From Leptospira fainei serovar Hurstbridge str. BUT 6 (GTDB lineage: Bacteria; Spirochaetota; Leptospiria; Leptospirales; Leptospiraceae), in the NCBI RefSeq assembly GCF_000306235.2, contig NZ_AKWZ02000010.1, forward strand, positions 620,001-684,000: DNA of 64,000 bases, read 5' to 3'. The notes under the pieces are model-generated. The model saw nothing but the letters and a program-made list of their open reading frames with translations. It was not told where the DNA came from and did no database searches. Shown here one piece after another: positions 28,205 to 36,045 of the stretch; position 1 is the first letter of the stretch, and every line of letters starts with the position of its first letter. The translations under genes were made by a program, and so were the position numbers.

Positions 28205-28774
28205 CTATTTTTCCCGACAAGAATCCGCCTCGGATGAAGGCTCCACGTCGGAAAGAACATCCAAACCGGAAAATTCCAGGGCTGCCTTTTCGGCCATCAC
28301 CCGAGAATATGACTGCCTGCAAATGGACGAAAATACTTCCTTCGCTTGGTCAATTTCTCCCATCTTCGCGAGTAGGCGTCCGGCTTCCAAGTAGGATTCC
28401 AATCCGAACTCGCCCGTAGGCTCCATTTTATAGAGGTTTAGGCTAACTTCCAGAGCTTTTTCGGGGCGATCCAGCTTTAGAAAGCAGTCTCGTAATAAAA
28501 GTAGGACTTTGGTCCTTTTTGAATTTCCGGGATAGAGTACTAGAAAACTTCTCAAACTTTCGATGGATTGGTAGAATTTTCGGTCTTTGAAGGACTCTTC
28601 CGCAATCCTGAGTAACAAATCTGAATCAGGTGGAACCGAATCTTTCGCAGGATTTCCGCCCTGAGGGAAAACGGACGCTGGGATTAATAATGATAGAAAA
28701 ACTGCAACAGTGAATCGTTTAAAACGATCTTTGAAATAAAATCCGGAAAACAAAGGTACCCATCCGAGACTCAA
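28205..28774 (-). CDS. exported TPR-like small protein
   Basis: 189 aa from a TTG at 28774 with GAAGG close upstream. Residues about 18-38 (TVAVFLSLLIPASVFPQG) form a signal peptide. The mature part contains helical repeats of TPR type (AEESFKDRKFYQSIESLRSFL, shortened here; RPEKALEVSLNLYKM; EAGRLLAKMGEIDQAKEVF). Such proteins mediate protein contacts in the periplasm. The start codon lies inside a long inverted repeat (28738-28812), so translation may be structure-controlled or the true start may be further in. Function unknown. Confidence 0.6.
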   Translation of the reverse strand: MSLGWVPLFSGFYFKDRFKRFTVAVFLSLLIPASVFPQGGNPAKDSVPPDSDLLLRIAEESFKDRKFYQSIESLRSFLVLYPGNSKRTKVLLLLRDCFLKLDRPEKALEVSLNLYKMEPTGEFGLESYLEAGRLLAKMGEIDQAKEVFSSICRQSYSRVMAEKAALEFSGLDVLSDVEPSSEADSCREK

Positions 28775-28812
28775 AGGCCTTCACTATGATTATCAGTCGT
28801 TTTCCGGATTTT
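28738..28812 (-). repeat. 14-bp perfect inverted repeat enclosing the TPR-protein start
   Basis: AAAATCCGGAAAAC at 28738-28751 is the exact complement of GTTTTCCGGATTTT at 28799-28812, 47 bp apart. On the - strand mRNA the upstream arm follows the stop of the 28.8-kb zinc-ribbon gene, the loop holds the ribosome site and TTG start, and the downstream arm lies in codons 8-12. It can fold into a stem hiding the start. Confidence 0.6.
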
Positions 28813-28817
28813 ATGAA

Positions 28818-29102
28818 TTACTTTTTTTTATCTATTTTTTTTCGGTGGAATTCGCAGAGGCGATATAGTCGCCCGGTAGAAGGGTTTTTCTTTGCCACCT
28901 TTGTTCCGCAAACGATGCAAAGCCCTTCTTTCCTCCGTCTTTGGTAGAGGAGTTGGACCCGCTCTGCCCCCGATAAGTTATACTTACTAACTTGAATCCG
29001 GAATCCTTTATATAGGTAATTCCCGATTGCTTCGACTGCTTGGGTCTTTACCCCTGCGACAATCTTTTCAAGATCATCGTTGGTAACTTTCTTTGGCTTC
29101 AT
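28818..29102 (-). CDS. small basic zinc-ribbon-like protein, unknown function
   Basis: 94 aa from the ATG at 29102; a TTG seven codons upstream (29123) is possible, and neither has a ribosome site. The middle is basic and helical (LLYQRRRKEGL) and the C-terminus has CIVCG and, 16 residues later, CEFHRKK, a plausible C2-CH zinc site. Lys-rich ends suggest nucleic-acid binding. I do not recognise a named family. It precedes the TPR protein with only 43 bp between them. Confidence 0.6.
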   Translation of the reverse strand: MKPKKVTNDDLEKIVAGVKTQAVEAIGNYLYKGFRIQVSKYNLSGAERVQLLYQRRRKEGLCIVCGTKVAKKNPSTGRLYRLCEFHRKKIDKKK

Positions 29103-29807
29103 AAACGTTAACTGACGTAACAACAGTTACATTCTTACAAAAGTAGTAAAGTGTTTTTAATTTTTCGCATAACGCGAAGTTATTTTTTTAATAAATAATT
29201 TTCCGATGATAGAAATGTTAAAAGCTCTCTCTACGTCGCCGAACAGAGGCAATGTCGACTAACGAATGTTGGTTAACGGAATACCGTAAAAAATGAAAGA
29301 AGGCAACGTTAAGACTATTTCCCGTAATTCTCGTCATTTATGGAAATTTATTTCCTGTATACGTTCATATAACGGAGGACTTGTGCAACATGCTAACGTA
29401 TAAATCCGATAAATATCAATCCGGCCTAGTTTTTTATACTTATTGATACTTACTCTCTTTTAAGAATGAATTTAAACGAAATCGAAGATTCACGCGTGTA
29501 TCTTTCGCCGGAATGTTTATCATTTTTATGCTAAATTTACTTCATCATCCGTATTCGTCCGTTTTAAGCGCGTTTTTATCGTTGTTAGTAAAACCGGTCC
29601 TTGTTAAAATTAGGGCGATTTAAAACTGCGGCTTCGGGGGAAAATATGAAAGTGGAATACTTTCAATGTCTAATAGACCAAAAAACTTTCACATAAAAGA
29701 TTGTCCTGAACCGGATAAAATCGGAAAAAAAGATCTTTCGAGTAGATTTTTAAAGGAAAATGAGTCATATTGTAGGGACGCATTCTCCTAATTGGAGGCT
29801 TTCGTTT
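29103..29807. other. 705-bp AT-rich region without a clear gene
   Basis: The longest non-coding stretch in the window lies between two divergent genes. It contains a possible 16-codon leader at 29646 (ATG after GGGGGAAAAT) and a small hairpin GAAAGT/ACTTTC, neither convincing. No tRNA, known riboswitch or repeat was recognised. The region could hold an unrecognised small RNA or a regulatory zone. Confidence 0.45.
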
Positions 29808-30434
29808 ATGAGTGGATTCCGCTCTTTCAATTCCAAAAAGGTTTATTCTCTTATTCTTATATTTACATTTGCTTTAACGGTAGTTAATAACTGCAAACCG
29901 TCTCCAAAAGAGAAGGTTCAAAAGGTGTTAGCCGAAAACAATTTACAGGAAGTCGAAAAAATCAGAGGCGTTGCCTGGGCTTTGTTCGGCGACCGTTTAA
30001 AGGAAGTGGAAATCACTCCGATTCCGGGATCGATCCCTTCCAAATACGAGGTATATCTCGGATTCGGCGGAACTTCCGCGCTGACTTTTTTGGAGTCGGA
30101 ACAATACGCCGCGAGAATGAAATTGGAATTAGCCCTGCAAAGTTACAGATTCCTTCAATCTCTTGAAGGAATCTCCTTCGGGAAATTTCGAATGAGCCTA
30201 ATAAAACCGTTCTTCATTAAAAACGGGGAAGAACGGGGAACGGAAGAATTTGAAATTTTTCGGTTTCGAGCCGATGGGGACAGTTTACGTAAAATTCCCG
30301 GCTTTAAGGAAACCGATTCGTTTGCAGCGGATCGTTACGATGCACCGAGTCCGCAAGTGATTACGGTACTTTTTAAAATTGTTGAAAAATGGCATATCGA
30401 ATTGGACCAATTCGCTCGAGTGGAAGTTAACTGA
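29808..30434 (+). CDS. lipoprotein of unknown function
   Basis: 208 aa from the ATG at 29808, chosen because GGAGG lies at 29794-29798; a longer frame opens at 29760 without a ribosome site. The signal sequence ends ALTVVNNC, a leptospiral lipobox. The mature protein begins KPSPKEKVQKVLAENN and is a mixed alpha/beta domain with FGGTSALTFLESEQYAARM and a Phe/Arg-rich strand set. No family is recognised. Surface or periplasmic location is inferred from the lipobox. Its last 8 bp overlap the convergent GDPD gene. Confidence 0.65.
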   Translation: MSGFRSFNSKKVYSLILIFTFALTVVNNCKPSPKEKVQKVLAENNLQEVEKIRGVAWALFGDRLKEVEITPIPGSIPSKYEVYLGFGGTSALTFLESEQYAARMKLELALQSYRFLQSLEGISFGKFRMSLIKPFFIKNGEERGTEEFEIFRFRADGDSLRKIPGFKETDSFAADRYDAPSPQVITVLFKIVEKWHIELDQFARVEVN

Positions 30435-31191
30435 TGAGCGATCTCATTCTCGTAGGGTAGTTAGTAAAAATTCCATCAACCCCGGCGCCCAGGCCATTCT
30501 TTAACTCTTCTTCGGTGTTCAGAGTGTAAACCAACACTTTGAATCCTTGCTCTTGAATTTTTGATACGATTTCTTTTTGGGCGATATGAAACGATAAATT
30601 TAAACTAAACGCGTTCAATCGAAACGCTAAGTCCAAAGCTTCCTCCCAATGAGGGGTCTCTTCTCCGATTAAAATACCGAGTTTTGCGTCCGTGGACAGT
30701 TCCCTTATTCTTACTAAAGAGTCCCAGCAAAAGGAGGAGAATAAAGTTTTATCCAGAGCCTTTTTATCTAAGGCGAATCGAATCAAGCTATCTTCTATCG
30801 GCATTTCTTTCGGCTCAGGTTCATAAGCGCTCGTTTTAATTTCGATATTCAAACCTAACTTTGTACTCAGTACGAAATCCCAGACATCCCAAATCTTCGG
30901 AATCGGCTCGCCGAGAAATTGAATGCTTTTCCATCCACCTGCGTCGGCTTTGCTAATCCGTTCAAAAGAAGTATCTCGCACCGGTCCGCGCATATTTGTA
31001 GTTCGATCCAAGGTATCATCGTGTATGACTACGACCTCACGATCGGCGGAAAGAGTAACATCTAGTTCTATCCAATCGGCGTCGACTTCCACCGCTTTGC
31101 GGAAAGCCAGCATCGTATTTTCGGGATATTCGCCGCTGAAACCTCGATGCGCGATTACCCACGGGCATGGAATTTCAAAAGGCTTTCCCAT
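30427..31191 (-). CDS. glycerophosphodiester phosphodiesterase
   Basis: 254 aa TIM-barrel GDPD. IAHRGFSGEYPENT (residues 14-27) carries the first catalytic His15 and Arg16, WIELDV the metal-binding Glu42 and Asp44, and VVVIHDDTLDRTT the second catalytic His57. LNIEIKT provides a further metal ligand. There is no signal peptide, so a cytoplasmic enzyme that hydrolyses glycerophosphodiesters to glycerol-3-phosphate is likely. It starts 4 bp after the stop of the porin-like protein gene. Confidence 0.93.
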   Translation of the reverse strand: MGKPFEIPCPWVIAHRGFSGEYPENTMLAFRKAVEVDADWIELDVTLSADREVVVIHDDTLDRTTNMRGPVRDTSFERISKADAGGWKSIQFLGEPIPKIWDVWDFVLSTKLGLNIEIKTSAYEPEPKEMPIEDSLIRFALDKKALDKTLFSSFCWDSLVRIRELSTDAKLGILIGEETPHWEEALDLAFRLNAFSLNLSFHIAQKEIVSKIQEQGFKVLVYTLNTEEELKNGLGAGVDGIFTNYPTRMRSLIS

Positions 31192-31195
31192 AAAA

Positions 31196-32044
31196 TCAAA
31201 AGGCGAAACCGACCACTAAATTTAAGGCAAAATTAGCACCCGGATGAGTGTACCGATTCTGAAGTGCATAAGTTCTATATAATAAATCCGCGAGAGTCGC
31301 TTGATGATCCGAATAAAATAAATCGGATACTTGATAAGAATTTTTGTACGGCAAATACCAATTCCAAATTCCTTCCCATCCGAAAAAGATGCCGTTCATC
31401 GCTTGATATCGAAATCCTAATCCTAAACCGGCGTAGCTTTGCGGTCCCCAATTATATGTATCCTTTTCATAATGATAGGTGCCGCCGAGAGTTTCCCAAT
31501 AAAGAATCGATTCCTGTTTTTTTCTATGCTCCCGACCCAAATGAAGAGCCACGAAGAAAGGAGAATCCAGTACATATCTCTGAATAAAAACCGAGCCCCC
31601 CCAATATTTAGTTTCGGTATCACTCAATCTTCCGTAAAAAACGGGCGGTTGAAAGTATAGCGACATGACCATCTCATTATCGAATCGATTTACATTGGTA
31701 TTCGTATAACCCATCGCTCCAATCGCCCATTGAGGATTCAACAGACGAGTGTATTGAAACGAAAAAAATCTATCAAAACCGAATCCACCGATCTGATTTT
31801 TAAATTTTTCACGTATTTCAACTTGCTCCGGACCCCGCGATTTTTCCGCAGGTGGAGAAGCGTTTACCGGATTCGGCTTAGCCGGCGACTCTTTCGTTTC
31901 AGAGTCTGAAGAAGGGGGAGTTTCCGGAATTATGACGGAATCTTCCGCCAATAGGGAGAAAGGAAGCCCTAGGCAAATAAGAAGAATGATAGAGCAACAA
32001 AGGGTGCGTTTTCTTCGAAATTCGGGCATCCCGTCGAGAGACAC
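31196..32044 (-). CDS. probable exported outer-membrane beta-barrel protein
   Basis: 282 aa from a GTG; an ATG at 32029 (five codons later) is an alternative. The hydrophobic core (IILLICLGLPFSLLA) and a signal peptidase site after LLA are followed by a Pro/Ser/Glu-rich linker (SSDSETKESPAKPNPV). The remaining 200 residues are rich in aromatic alternating strands (YTRLLNPQWAIGAMGYTN, YKNSYQVSDLFY) and end with a hydrophobic-aromatic strand (LNLVVGFAF), the C-terminal pattern of outer-membrane barrels. Function unknown. It lies upstream of GDPD in the same direction. Confidence 0.65.
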   Translation of the reverse strand: MSLDGMPEFRRKRTLCCSIILLICLGLPFSLLAEDSVIIPETPPSSDSETKESPAKPNPVNASPPAEKSRGPEQVEIREKFKNQIGGFGFDRFFSFQYTRLLNPQWAIGAMGYTNTNVNRFDNEMVMSLYFQPPVFYGRLSDTETKYWGGSVFIQRYVLDSPFFVALHLGREHRKKQESILYWETLGGTYHYEKDTYNWGPQSYAGLGLGFRYQAMNGIFFGWEGIWNWYLPYKNSYQVSDLFYSDHQATLADLLYRTYALQNRYTHPGANFALNLVVGFAF

Positions 32045-32131
32045 CTAAATCAAAGAAATGTCAAGCAGGCGCGGATACAAAATAAGGAATTCGCAGACTA
32101 GGTCGATAAACCCGGCCTGCGACTGGAGTAA

Positions 32132-32515
32132 TTAAACTGCAGGAGTTCCTTTAGCTTTTGCTGTACTTTTAATTGTGTCGGCAACTTCGGCAAGTTTCGC
32201 TTTAACTGCTTCCAACTGACCTTCGGGAACGCGTTTTTTAATTTCTTCAGAAATTTGGTTATATTTCTCAACGATCTTTGCACGAGTTTCATCGTAGTTC
32301 TTACCTGCGACAGTGGAAACTTCTTTAATCTCGTTCAATAGCTTGTCGACGGATTCGCGAATTTTTACGGAACCTTCAGAGTTATCAGCTGCGCCTTTTG
32401 CGACCAATTCGCCATAGGTCTTTTCTAACTCTACTTTTGCCTTTTCGACACCTTCTTGTCCTGATTTTAGCAGTCCGATTCCAGCGTTGAGGATATCCAA
32501 CAATTGTTTTTCCAT
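32132..32515 (-). CDS. phasin-like granule-associated protein
   Basis: 127 aa, no signal peptide, almost entirely amphipathic helix. It starts [19 protein letters not shown] and is clearly homologous along its length to the 37.3-kb protein (for example KGAADNSE and [12 protein letters not shown]), with an N-terminal match to the partial gene at 225. The phasin superfamily coats intracellular polymer granules. AGGAGAAAGG precedes the ATG, and two copies of the shared 15-bp operator lie at 32543-32557 and 32566-32580. PPK2 is the next gene upstream on the same strand, which fits a storage-granule role, though the stored polymer is not shown here. Confidence 0.82.
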   Translation of the reverse strand: MEKQLLDILNAGIGLLKSGQEGVEKAKVELEKTYGELVAKGAADNSEGSVKIRESVDKLLNEIKEVSTVAGKNYDETRAKIVEKYNQISEEIKKRVPEGQLEAVKAKLAEVADTIKSTAKAKGTPAV

Positions 32516-32542
32516 GATCCTTTCTCCTTAGGGGAAACTATT

Positions 32543-32590
32543 TAGTGCATCGCACAAACCACTTGTAATGCGCCGCACAAATTCGGTCAA
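32543..32590 (-). promoter_or_regulatory. phasin-like gene promoter with two PhaR-like operators
   Basis: On the - strand TTGACC (32585-32590) and TACAAG (32562-32567) are 17 bp apart. Operator 2 (32566-32580, + strand TAATGCGCCGCACAA) occupies the spacer. Operator 1 (32543-32557, TAGTGCATCGCACAA) lies just past the -10 over the likely start point. Their centres are 23 bp apart, identical to the 37.7-kb promoter. Confidence 0.65.
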
Positions 32591-32645
32591 TCTGGAAATT
32601 GAAATTTTCCTTCGGGTTTCGATTTTTTTAGTTAGATGAGGATAT

Positions 32646-33392
32646 TTAAATAGATTCGGATTCCGGATAATGGAGGTCCATTCCGTCCATTTCCTCGCGA
32701 ATTAATTTTGCGATTAGATAATCCCGATACCATTTCTTATCTGCGGGAATGATTTTCCAAGGGTAGGAATCTTCGCAAAAACTCAGCACTTGTCCGTAAG
32801 CCTTCAAATGTTCGTCATAGAGGGAATGGGCCACTAAATCGCTAGGGTCAAATTTCCATTTTTTTTGAGGATCCTCGAGTCGCTTTTCGATGCGGGATGA
32901 CTGTTCTTGCTTGGATATATGAAGGAAGAATTTGATGACGAGAGTATTATTCTCTTCGCTTAATAGTCTTTCGAATTCGGCGATGTATTCTAGCCTCTTT
33001 TGAATTCGATCTCCATTAATATCTTTTTTTACGAGAGGAACGATAACGTCTTCATAATGAGAACGATTGAAAACTTGGATCATCCCCTTCGCGGGCGTTG
33101 ACCTATGAATCCTCCATAAAAAATCGTGACCTTGTTCTTCCTGATTCGGAATTTTCCAACCGACACAGGTACAACCGAGAGGATTCAATACGGTAAATAG
33201 TTTCTTAACCGTTCCGTCCTTGCCTGAAGTATCCATTCCTTGAAGAACGATCAGAATCGCTTTCTCTTTAGAGGCGAAGAGTCTAGTTTGTAATTCTCCG
33301 ATTCTATTTAAATGATCGATTCGATCCTCTTCCGCTTTTTCCTTTTTTACGTCGTTAGGCGGTTCGGTGGAAATCTGCTTTAGATCGATCAT
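32646..33392 (-). CDS. polyphosphate kinase 2 family protein
   Basis: 248 aa. Walker A GMDTSGKDGT (residues 52-61) and the lid/Walker B region FNRSHYEDV are diagnostic of PPK2, as is GWKIPNQEEQGHDFLWRIH (shortened). The enzyme transfers phosphate between polyphosphate and nucleoside mono- or diphosphates. The single-domain length fits class I or III; the substrate class cannot be settled by eye. It lies 130 bp upstream of a phasin-like gene on the same strand, the intervening space holding that gene's own promoter. Confidence 0.92.
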   Translation of the reverse strand: MIDLKQISTEPPNDVKKEKAEEDRIDHLNRIGELQTRLFASKEKAILIVLQGMDTSGKDGTVKKLFTVLNPLGCTCVGWKIPNQEEQGHDFLWRIHRSTPAKGMIQVFNRSHYEDVIVPLVKKDINGDRIQKRLEYIAEFERLLSEENNTLVIKFFLHISKQEQSSRIEKRLEDPQKKWKFDPSDLVAHSLYDEHLKAYGQVLSFCEDSYPWKIIPADKKWYRDYLIAKLIREEMDGMDLHYPESESI

Positions 33393-33455
33393 TCGAAGTA
33401 ACGTACGTATTCGTAGGACGGTGTCAAATCTAAGTTACAATTCGATAAAAGTATT

Positions 33456-34517
33456 TTACCACCGGGCGATATGATCCTCCGCCCAACCTTGCCCGCCTTT
33501 AATTCTGAATTCGTTTTTACCCACTCGAAGGACTCCGTCAAAATTTCCGATCATTTGGTGAACGGTTGAGCCGATGATTCCGACATTCGACGTTGCTTTT
33601 CGGTGATATGTCGGAGTAAGAGTTAATTCCACCGCTTTACTATCTTTCGTATAGATAATCCAAGGCTTATTGGGATCTTTTCGGTCGAATTCGAAATTCA
33701 CGTCCGAAGGTAATTTATAGATTCTTCCATTAATTAAAAGAGCGTTTTCCGTCGTGCCCGTTCCGTCAGTCCATCCACCGCCAAGATTAATACCGTAGAC
33801 TTCCTTTTTAGAAGGCCGATACGACATCGAAGCCCAATTCCATTTCGTCGAGTACGGCCAAACTCCCCTTCCAAAATCCAGAACGGCAAAGGAATCTTCT
33901 TCTTTGAATTCGTGGGATCTTCCGCCAATCTCCAGAGTGCCCTCTACCCCTAATCCGAAAAGTTTATGAGTAAATTGGAATCGATTTCGACTCCAAGGAA
34001 CGACTACGTTTAAGGTTTCCCAACCTTGGGGGATGTCCACTCGCAAGTCGGCGTGAATATGTTTGCGATTCGATCTATTGAAGTTCACGAAAATTCGATA
34101 ACTTCCGTATTCATCCACTTTGAATGAAACTATGCCGGATTTGCCTTCGTACAAAGCCGTGTTCGCAACGGTTTGTCCGAGGGAACAGCTTTGACCAAAC
34201 GGTGTCAAGATCGTGCTTTCCTCAAACTCGCCCGTTTTCCGATCCAACCAATAGCAAAAAATCACACCGGCATAGTCAAGATCCGAAACGGTAAACGATG
34301 CCAGAAAATCTTTATCGTAAAAACACCAGTAATTCCATTTTTTCTTTCGTAACCAATGCCCGGTAACATTGCATCTATGCAACGGGATCTTTGACCATCC
34401 GATCGCATTCAAGTTAAGTTTTCCACCCGAGCTACATAGGACCGACTGTTGGTGAATTTCAGTTTCGAGATTCATGCTTTCGCCCAGACAATATTTTATG
34501 GAGGGGAATCCACTCAA
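33456..34517 (-). CDS. DUF2804-family protein
   Basis: 353 aa from a TTG; an ATG at 34475 (giving MNLETEIHQQ) may be the true start, and neither has a strong ribosome site. The sequence follows DUF2804: W-rich N-terminal motif KKWNYWCFYDKDFLASFT, LDFGRGVWPYSTKWNWAS in the middle and GWAEDHIARW at the end. The fold is predicted to be beta-rich, resembling the lipocalin-like AttH group. Biochemical function is unknown. It follows the MocR gene by 43 bp on the same strand. Confidence 0.78.
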   Translation of the reverse strand: MSGFPSIKYCLGESMNLETEIHQQSVLCSSGGKLNLNAIGWSKIPLHRCNVTGHWLRKKKWNYWCFYDKDFLASFTVSDLDYAGVIFCYWLDRKTGEFEESTILTPFGQSCSLGQTVANTALYEGKSGIVSFKVDEYGSYRIFVNFNRSNRKHIHADLRVDIPQGWETLNVVVPWSRNRFQFTHKLFGLGVEGTLEIGGRSHEFKEEDSFAVLDFGRGVWPYSTKWNWASMSYRPSKKEVYGINLGGGWTDGTGTTENALLINGRIYKLPSDVNFEFDRKDPNKPWIIYTKDSKAVELTLTPTYHRKATSNVGIIGSTVHQMIGNFDGVLRVGKNEFRIKGGQGWAEDHIARW

Positions 34518-34560
34518 TTCTTTTTAAGAGTCGTACAAAAAACCGATCCGATACTTGCAG

Positions 34561-35985
34561 CTAAATCTCCACCGCAATTCTTCCTAATGTTCGGATTGCC
34601 GATGCTACTTTAGGTCCGAAGGAAATCCCCGCGTTGATTCTGAAATTGCTTACATATTTTCCCGATAGTGAAAATAAATTTCCCGGAACAAGACTGATTC
34701 TTTTTTTCGCCGCGCGAAAACGTAACTCCCGCGAATCCTTTCCGTTCGGAAGTTCGATCCAAAGTAAAAAACCTCCCTTTGGAATCGTCAAACGGGTACC
34801 TTTTGGAAAGTATTCCAAAAATGCGTCCGCGTAGGAAAGAATGGAATTTCCGATGCTCCGTCTAAAATTTCTAAGATGCCTTTCGTAACCGAGCGAACCC
34901 AAAAAATCCGCTGCGGCCAGTTGGGGAAGACTAGGCAATGCGATCGACTCGACCATTCTTCTTCGAACCGCTCTTCCGATTATTTCATGATTCGCAATTA
35001 ACCAACCGGTTCTTAAACCGGGACTCACAGTCTTCGACAAGGAAGAGACTTGTATGATGAAACCTTCCTCATCCATAGATAGAAGGGACGGAGGTCTAGG
35101 CCCTGGAGAATGCAAAAGTTCGCCGTAAATATCGTCCTCTAAAATTTTAATCCCGTACTTAGCGGAAAGTCGGAGAACTTCCTTTTTGGAATTCAAAGGC
35201 AAAAGACTACCGGTGGGATTAGAGAACGTCGGCACGGTAACCAGTATCTTAGGTTGAGATGTTTTAAGCACGGATTCGTAGGAATCCAGATCCATCCCAT
35301 AAACGGGATCCGTCGGAATTTCAATCGCCTTTAATTTCAATATGCTTAAAATTTGATATAGCACGAAGTGCAAAGGAGACTCCACAGCTACCTGATCTCC
35401 CGGCTTCGTTAATAAAGAAAGCGCGATAAACGCCGCTTCCGAACAACCGATCGTAATAAACACCTCCTCCGGTGAAATGTGTCTTTCTTTCGTGGAAGAT
35501 CTTGTTGCGATTTTTCTTCTGAGTTCCGGATCACCTTGAACGTCCGTATAATTATGGAGAAACGAATCCCGCATAGCCTTACGATAAGAACGCTCCAAGG
35601 AAGCAAAGGGGAGAAATTGGGAATCGGGTACCGCCGCGCCGAGAGAAACGAATCTGGGATCCGCTAGTTCAGCCAAAAGGGACCCAACCTCTTCCGGAAC
35701 GGTAGGACTTGCGATTCTGACCGGCTTATCCACCTTATAAGTGGAAACCGACTCCGATCTAGGAAGAATAAAATACCCCGACCTTTCACGTCCTCGAATG
35801 TATCCTCGTTCCTGTAAAATTCCGAAGGCTTCGACAGCAGTAGATAAATTGCATCTCTCTGATCGACAAATTCTCCTTAGGGAAGGCAGCTTAGTTCCGG
35901 GCAAAAATTCTCCCGCTTCGATCCGCCGAATCAAGGACATTGCTATCTTAGAGTATTTTGTTCCCGATTCATCTGTATTGGTCAT
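34561..35985 (-). CDS. MocR/GntR-type PLP-dependent transcription regulator
   Basis: 474 aa. Residues about 8-78 form a GntR winged helix (RIEAGEFLPGTKLPSLRRI). The remainder is a fold-type I aminotransferase domain with the PLP lysine in SSLSKTVSPGLRTGW and the NPTG motif in VPTFSNPTGSLLPL. MocR proteins bind PLP or an amino-acid aldimine and control nearby genes of PLP or amino-acid metabolism. It is divergent from an aminotransferase gene 60 bp away, its probable target. Operator-like direct repeats lie around 35971-36010. Confidence 0.92.
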   Translation of the reverse strand: MTNTDESGTKYSKIAMSLIRRIEAGEFLPGTKLPSLRRICRSERCNLSTAVEAFGILQERGYIRGRERSGYFILPRSESVSTYKVDKPVRIASPTVPEEVGSLLAELADPRFVSLGAAVPDSQFLPFASLERSYRKAMRDSFLHNYTDVQGDPELRRKIATRSSTKERHISPEEVFITIGCSEAAFIALSLLTKPGDQVAVESPLHFVLYQILSILKLKAIEIPTDPVYGMDLDSYESVLKTSQPKILVTVPTFSNPTGSLLPLNSKKEVLRLSAKYGIKILEDDIYGELLHSPGPRPPSLLSMDEEGFIIQVSSLSKTVSPGLRTGWLIANHEIIGRAVRRRMVESIALPSLPQLAAADFLGSLGYERHLRNFRRSIGNSILSYADAFLEYFPKGTRLTIPKGGFLLWIELPNGKDSRELRFRAAKKRISLVPGNLFSLSGKYVSNFRINAGISFGPKVASAIRTLGRIAVEI

Positions 35986-36010
35986 AAAATAACATTCTGT
36001 ATCTGTATGG
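35971..36010. promoter_or_regulatory. candidate MocR operator, direct repeats
   Basis: ATCTGTAT occurs at 35971-35978 (extended to ATTGG) and 36001-36008 (extended to ATGG), 30 bp or about three helical turns apart. An overlapping TTCTGTAT lies at 35995-36002. MocR regulators commonly bind direct repeats between divergent genes. The first copy overlaps the regulator's start codons, so it could be partly coincidental. Confidence 0.4.
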
Positions 36011-36045
36011 TTAAATCTATTTAGTGTATAAAATAATTCGACCGT

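Noticed and set aside
29384..29396. TTGTGCAACATGC, resembling the phasin operator
   Set aside because: It lacks the GCACAA half, so the dyad is not formed and the adjacent genes are not phasins.
29646..29696. 16-codon open frame after GGGGGAAAAT
   Set aside because: A ribosome-site-like sequence is present but the frame is too short and no codons or homologues support a peptide.
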